Shown: positions 14,101-17,580 of the stretch, piece by piece | How positions within the stretch are numbered: position 1 is the stretch's first letter | Layout of the letters: the number at the start of each line of letters is the position of its first letter | Assembly: GCA_910588745.1 (NCBI GenBank) | Contig: CAJURK010000048.1 | Span: forward strand, 1-17,580 | Length of the DNA: 17,580 nt | Direction: 5' to 3' | From: an uncultured Dorea sp. | GTDB lineage: Bacteria; Bacillota; Clostridia; Lachnospirales; Lachnospiraceae | Notes under the pieces: model-generated | What the model saw: the letters and a program-made list of their open reading frames with translations, nothing else | The model's database searches: none | What the model was told of the DNA's origin: nothing | Position numbers and translations under genes: made by a program

Positions 14101-14607
14101 TTGAAGGTTCGTGCAGCATATTTTGGCGTGTTTACCGCACTTGCTTTGATATTTAGCTATGTGGAGTCACTGATACCTTTTCATATCGGGATCCCAGGCG
14201 CTAAACTTGGGCTTGCTAATCTTGTGATTGTGATTGTACTGTATAAGATGAATGTAAAATCTGCATACCTGCTGTCAGTAACCAGAGTGGTTTTGTCAGG
14301 ATTTATATTCGGAAGTATGTTTGGAATCCTATACAGTCTGGCAGGAGGGCTTCTCAGCCTGACGGTAATGGCAGTAATGAGGCGGACGCAGGGATTCAGC
14401 GTGATAGGAGTCAGCATTGCAGGAGGCGTATTTCACAACATCGGACAGCTTATTGTTGCTATGATTGTTGTGGAGAGTTATAGTGCGTCGTATTATCTTC
14501 CGGCGCTTTTGATTACCGGACTGATTACCGGATTGATGATCGGTATTACCGCGAATGAGATGTTAAAACGCCTTGTGAACCTGCAGATGGGTATGGAAGG
14601 CCGATAG
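14101..14607 (+). CDS. Gx transporter family / heptaprenyl diphosphate synthase component I-like membrane protein
   Basis: This 168-residue, strongly hydrophobic protein has about five membrane helices. It starts at TTG 14101 behind GGGAGGGG; no better in-frame start lies nearby. The N-terminal SYVESLIPFHIGIPGAKLGL and LANLVIVIVLY are the hallmark of the family labelled 'heptaprenyl diphosphate synthase component I' or 'Gx transporter'. Its size and helix layout resemble S components of ECF vitamin transporters. A role in prenyl synthesis is doubtful: no partner synthase gene is present. The position between the NusG-II gene and ruvA, and beside apbE, suggests a part in flavin or quinone supply outside the membrane; this is inference. 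Confidence 0.8.
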   Translation: MKVRAAYFGVFTALALIFSYVESLIPFHIGIPGAKLGLANLVIVIVLYKMNVKSAYLLSVTRVVLSGFIFGSMFGILYSLAGGLLSLTVMAVMRRTQGFSVIGVSIAGGVFHNIGQLIVAMIVVESYSASYYLPALLITGLITGLMIGITANEMLKRLVNLQMGMEGR

Positions 14608-14617
14608 GAGGACAGAG

Positions 14618-15229
14618 ATGATTTCGTACATAAGGGGAACGCTGGCATCCGTTGATGAAAGCAGGGTGATTGTTGACGTAGGTGGCGTAGGATATGGGAT
14701 ATTCATGCCGGGAAGAGTGATGGCAGGGCTTCCGCAGATGGGAGCGGAGGTAACAATCCACACATATCTGAATGTAAAAGAGGACGCCATGCAATTATTT
14801 GGGTTTCTTTCCAGGGATGATCTTGCGGTATTTAAACAGGTGATTACGGTCAGCGGCATCGGGCCGAAGGGAGGACTCAGTATTTTGTCTCAGTTATCGG
14901 CGGATGATTTGCGCTTCGCGGTTTTATCGGGCGATGCAAAGGCGATATCCGCTTCTCAGGGAATCGGCAAAAAGACCGCGGAGAAGCTGATTCTGGAATT
15001 GAAAGATAAGCTGCACTTAGAAGACGCGCTGAACCATGAGCAGACTGAGACGGCAGACGCGGCGTCCGCTGTTTTGGCGGGCGATATACAGCAGGATGCG
15101 GTTGCGGCGCTGACTGCCTTGGGATATGGGCGTACGGAAGCGTTAAAGGCGGTCAGAAAGGTAAAGGCATCCCCGGATACTACAGTGGAGGATGTGCTGA
15201 AACAGGCTCTGAAATATATGACGGTCTGA
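14618..15229 (+). CDS. ruvA: Holliday junction branch migration protein RuvA
   Basis: RuvA binds four-way DNA junctions and loads the RuvB motor. The 203-residue length is normal. Domain I (OB fold) opens with MISYIRGTL and VDVGGVGYGI. Two helix-hairpin-helix motifs follow: VSGIGPKGGLSIL (about 78-90) and SQGIGKKTAEKLILELKDK (about 113-131). The small C-terminal domain III, which contacts RuvB, is QDAVAALTALGYGRTEALKAV. AGGAGG precedes the ATG, 10 nt after the Gx gene, so it seems to share that transcript. No ruvC is present, as in many Firmicutes. Confidence 0.97.
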   Translation: MISYIRGTLASVDESRVIVDVGGVGYGIFMPGRVMAGLPQMGAEVTIHTYLNVKEDAMQLFGFLSRDDLAVFKQVITVSGIGPKGGLSILSQLSADDLRFAVLSGDAKAISASQGIGKKTAEKLILELKDKLHLEDALNHEQTETADAASAVLAGDIQQDAVAALTALGYGRTEALKAVRKVKASPDTTVEDVLKQALKYMTV

Positions 15230-15257
15230 ATAATATTGTATATAACAGAGGGGAATT

Positions 15258-16253
15258 ATGGGAAAAAGAATTATTACAACAGAGAATCTGGAAGAAGACT
15301 TAAAAATAGAGAATCATTTAAGACCCCAGACTCTGGATGATTATATCGGCCAGTCTAAGATCAGGGAGATGCTGAAAATATATATCGCTGCAGCAAAGGA
15401 GCGGAGCGAGGCGTTAGATCATGTATTGTTTTACGGACCTCCCGGGCTGGGAAAAACAACCCTGGCAGGTATTATTGCAAATGAGATGGGGGTTCATATT
15501 AAGATCACGTCAGGCCCCGCTATTGAGAAGCCGGGGGAGATGGCGGCGATTCTGAATAATCTGCAGGAAGGAGATGTTCTTTTTGTGGATGAGATTCACC
15601 GGCTGAACCGGCAGGTAGAGGAAGTGCTGTATCCGGCGATGGAGGATTTTGCCATAGATATTATGATTGGAAAGGGAGCCAGCGCCAGGTCCATACGGTT
15701 GGATCTTCCGCGCTTTACGCTGGTTGGGGCGACTACAAGGGCGGGGATGCTTACCGCGCCTTTAAGAGATCGTTTTGGAGTGATTAACCGTCTGGAATTC
15801 TATACGGTGGAAGAATTATGTACGATTATCATGCGTTCGGCAGGGGTATTGGACGTGAAGATTGATGAAAAGGGAGCAACGGAGCTTGCAAGAAGGTCCA
15901 GGGGGACTCCCCGGCTTGCAAACAGGCTTCTAAAGCGCGTAAGAGATTTTGCCCAGGTAAAATACGAGGGTGTGATAACGAAAGATGTGGCGGATTTTGC
16001 GCTGGATCTTCTGGATGTAGATAAGTACGGACTGGACCATGTGGACAGGAATCTGCTCCTGACGATGATCCAGAAGTTCGGCGGCGGCCCGGTGGGGCTG
16101 GACACATTGGCGGCGGCCATAGGAGAAGATGCGGGAACCATAGAAGATGTATATGAGCCGTATCTGCTGAAAAACGGTTTCATTCAACGGACGCCCAGAG
16201 GGCGGGTGGCGACAGAGCTGGCCTGCGGACATCTGGGGATTTGCCCGGAGTAA
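15258..16253 (+). CDS. ruvB: Holliday junction branch migration ATPase RuvB
   Basis: RuvB is the AAA+ hexameric motor of RuvAB. The 331-residue protein is complete: Walker A GPPGLGKTT with K66, Walker B VDEIHR with D111 and E112, sensor 1 GATTRAG, and the arginine-finger region LRDRFG (R170/R172). The C-terminal winged-helix domain ends in QRTPRGRVATELA, as expected. The start has AGAGGGG upstream, 28 nt after ruvA. No clear terminator is visible in the 102 nt before zapA, but that gene has its own promoter. Confidence 0.98.
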   Translation: MGKRIITTENLEEDLKIENHLRPQTLDDYIGQSKIREMLKIYIAAAKERSEALDHVLFYGPPGLGKTTLAGIIANEMGVHIKITSGPAIEKPGEMAAILNNLQEGDVLFVDEIHRLNRQVEEVLYPAMEDFAIDIMIGKGASARSIRLDLPRFTLVGATTRAGMLTAPLRDRFGVINRLEFYTVEELCTIIMRSAGVLDVKIDEKGATELARRSRGTPRLANRLLKRVRDFAQVKYEGVITKDVADFALDLLDVDKYGLDHVDRNLLLTMIQKFGGGPVGLDTLAAAIGEDAGTIEDVYEPYLLKNGFIQRTPRGRVATELACGHLGICPE

Positions 16254-16290
16254 GAATCGAGAACTTTATGCTTTGAATACGAAAAAATAG

Positions 16291-16319
16291 TTGGTTTTTG
16301 GTATTTTATAGTTTATAAT
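16291..16319 (+). promoter_or_regulatory. zapA: Promoter of zapA
   Basis: TTGGTT (16291-16296), a 17-bp spacer and a perfect TATAAT (16314-16319) lie 37 nt before the zapA ATG. The flanking DNA is AT-rich. Confidence 0.7.
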
Positions 16320-16355
16320 AGAACCAGAGTTTACACAAAGAAGCGGGAGGTCGCT

Positions 16356-16769
16356 ATGGCATCATCAAAGAATTTTACAGAGGTATTAATTGGAGGGAAG
16401 GTTTTTACCTTAAGCGGATTTGAGAGCGAGGAGTATTTGCAGAGGGTTTCCACTTATCTGAACCACAAGCTGGAAGAGTGTACCAGCAGCGAGGGTTACC
16501 GCAAGCAGAGTGCGGAGACAAGGAGTATTCTTCTTGCGCTGAATATTGCAGATGATTATTTTAAAGCTAAAAAACAGGGCGGGACTCTTGAAAGCGATAT
16601 TGAGGCGAAGGATAAAGAGATGTATGACTTAAAGCATGAACTGATATCCGTGCAGATTAAGCTTGAGAATGCAGATAAGACGCTGGACAAGTTAAAGGAA
16701 GAGAACCGGACGCTGCAGATGAAGATTGTACAGTTGGAAACTGAGATGAAGAATAGCAAGAGTAAATAA
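16356..16769 (+). CDS. zapA: Cell division protein ZapA
   Basis: ZapA binds FtsZ and promotes bundling of the Z-ring. The N-terminal head (about 1-75) reads FTEVLIGGKVFTLSGFESEEYLQRVSTYLN..., typical of the family, and includes SILLALNIADDYFKAK. Residues about 80-134 are a long charged heptad-like coiled coil through which ZapA dimers pair. At 137 residues it is longer than the short proteobacterial form, as is usual in clostridia. It has its own promoter and a GGGAGG ribosome binding site, and a strong terminator begins at its stop codon, so it appears monocistronic. Confidence 0.9.
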   Translation: MASSKNFTEVLIGGKVFTLSGFESEEYLQRVSTYLNHKLEECTSSEGYRKQSAETRSILLALNIADDYFKAKKQGGTLESDIEAKDKEMYDLKHELISVQIKLENADKTLDKLKEENRTLQMKIVQLETEMKNSKSK

Positions 16770-16793
16770 GGCTGTCGGAGGACAGCCTTTCTT
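16768..16793 (+). terminator. zapA: Rho-independent terminator of zapA
   Basis: AAGGCTGTC (16768-16776) pairs perfectly with GACAGCCTT (16781-16789) around GGAG, followed by TTTCTT. The left arm includes the last two bases of the zapA stop codon. Confidence 0.88.
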
Positions 16794-16898
16794 AAATCAT
16801 ATGAGTAAAGAAGGGCGTCGTTATAGGAATTCGCCTTATCTTGTGCGATGCATGCAGTAACGTGAATACGATGAATATGCAGTGAGGAGTAGGGATTT

Positions 16899-17580
16899 GT
16901 GATTGAAATTTTGGCACCGGCAGGTGATAATGAAACGCTGAAGGCCGCGGTTTACGCAGGGGCGGATGCGGTTTACGCAGGAGGGGAACGGTTTGGCGCC
17001 CGTGCTTATGCGAAGAATTTTGGCAGAGAGGAATTACTGTCAGCGATTGATTTCGTACATCTGCACGGCAGGAAGCTGTATCTGACAGTAAATACCCTGG
17101 TGAAAGAGCGGGAATTTGCCGATTTATACGAATATCTGCTTCCGTTTTACCGACAGGGAGTGGACGCGGTAATTGTGCAGGACGCGGGTGTGATGAGCTT
17201 TGTTAGAAGTCAATTTCCAGGGCTTGCTATCCATGCAAGTACGCAGATGACAATTACAAATGTGATTTCGGCCAAGTATTTGGAAGGGTTTGGAGTGAAG
17301 CGCGTAGTTCCCGCAAGAGAGCTTTCCCTTTCAGAAGTCCGAAAGATTTGTGAAAACACGGGACTTGAGGTAGAGTGTTTTGTACATGGGGCTTTGTGTT
17401 ACTGCTATTCCGGCCAGTGCCTGCTTAGCAGTATGATCGGGGGCAGAAGCGGCAACAGAGGACAGTGCGCGCAGCCCTGCAGGCTTCCCTACCAGGTGGG
17501 AAAGCATAAGCCGGGCGATATTCTGAGCCTGAAAGATCTCTGCACGATAGAAGCAGTACCGGATTTGATTGAAAGCGGGA
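16899..17580 (+). CDS. U32 family peptidase / collagenase-like protein (5' part)
   Basis: The frame opens at GTG 16899, behind GAGGAG (16884-16889), and is still open at the window end, giving 227 complete codons. It begins VIEILAPAGDNETLKAAVYA, followed by GADAVYAGGERFGAR, the usual U32 N-terminus. The PROSITE-type U32 signature lies at about residues 159-178: E-C-F-V-H-G-A-L-C followed by the cysteines of SGQC. GGRSGNRGQCAQPCRLPY follows. These Cys-rich features suggest the RlhA/TrhP-like branch, where 'peptidase' members act in RNA hydroxylation with an iron-sulfur cluster; which branch applies cannot be decided from half a protein. No clear promoter is seen in the gap after zapA (16794-16898). 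Confidence 0.9.
   Translation, partial: MIEILAPAGDNETLKAAVYAGADAVYAGGERFGARAYAKNFGREELLSAIDFVHLHGRKLYLTVNTLVKEREFADLYEYLLPFYRQGVDAVIVQDAGVMSFVRSQFPGLAIHASTQMTITNVISAKYLEGFGVKRVVPARELSLSEVRKICENTGLEVECFVHGALCYCYSGQCLLSSMIGGRSGNRGQCAQPCRLPYQVGKHKPGDILSLKDLCTIEAVPDLIESG

Noticed and set aside
16801..16860. A 19-codon frame starting at ATG 16801 between zapA and the U32 gene.
   Set aside because: There is no ribosome binding site, it lies directly behind the zapA terminator, and I see no family signature.

Overview
The window reads as chromosomal core DNA of a low-to-mid GC Firmicute, most likely a gut Lachnospiraceae (Clostridium cluster XIVa type). The reasons are the Rnf gene order C-D-G-E-A-B, a short four-domain ribosomal protein S1 directly after ispH, strong AGGAGG ribosome binding sites, and the zapA/U32-peptidase neighbourhood. 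This placement is inferred from gene content and style; no database search was possible. I see no mobile element, phage gene, CRISPR array, tRNA or rRNA.

Left block (1-5940, all +): a YbgC-like thioesterase, a MurR/RpiR-type regulator, a HI0933-family flavoprotein, a small YcxB-like protein, cmk, ispH and rpsA. The last six genes are closely packed, and ispH and rpsA overlap by 20 nt. A clear hairpin terminator closes the block at about 5895-5937.

Central block (6030-12408, +): a strong sigma-A promoter drives rnfCDGEAB, the membrane ferredoxin:NAD+ oxidoreductase that couples electron flow to Na+ or H+ export. A DUF2752 membrane protein and a two-helix dispanin-like protein with a long Gly/Asn/Gln/Tyr-rich N-terminus follow. 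A 17-bp inverted repeat lies where this block meets the convergent apbE gene.

Flavin block (12516-14607): apbE (-) encodes a predicted lipoprotein FMN transferase that should attach FMN to Thr residues of RnfG and RnfD. It is divergent from a NusG-domain-II membrane-anchored protein and a Gx-transporter/HepS1-like membrane protein. With rnf on the other side, these look like an extracytoplasmic flavinylation module serving Rnf. The same + transcript appears to run into ruvA and ruvB (Holliday junction branch migration).

Right end: zapA (cell division) has its own promoter and a strong terminator. It is followed by the 5' part of a U32-family peptidase gene that runs off the window.

The most notable observations are a four-cysteine tail on RnfE, a Gly-Pro-Thr variant of the RnfD flavinylation motif, an ApbE that lacks the usual Asp-Pro after its conserved His, a possible LexA-like operator on the -35 of the nusG2-Gx-ruvAB promoter, and the DUF2752/dispanin-like pair behind rnf. 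None of this proves a new system. The most plausible under-described unit is the Rnf + ApbE + NusG-II + Gx association.
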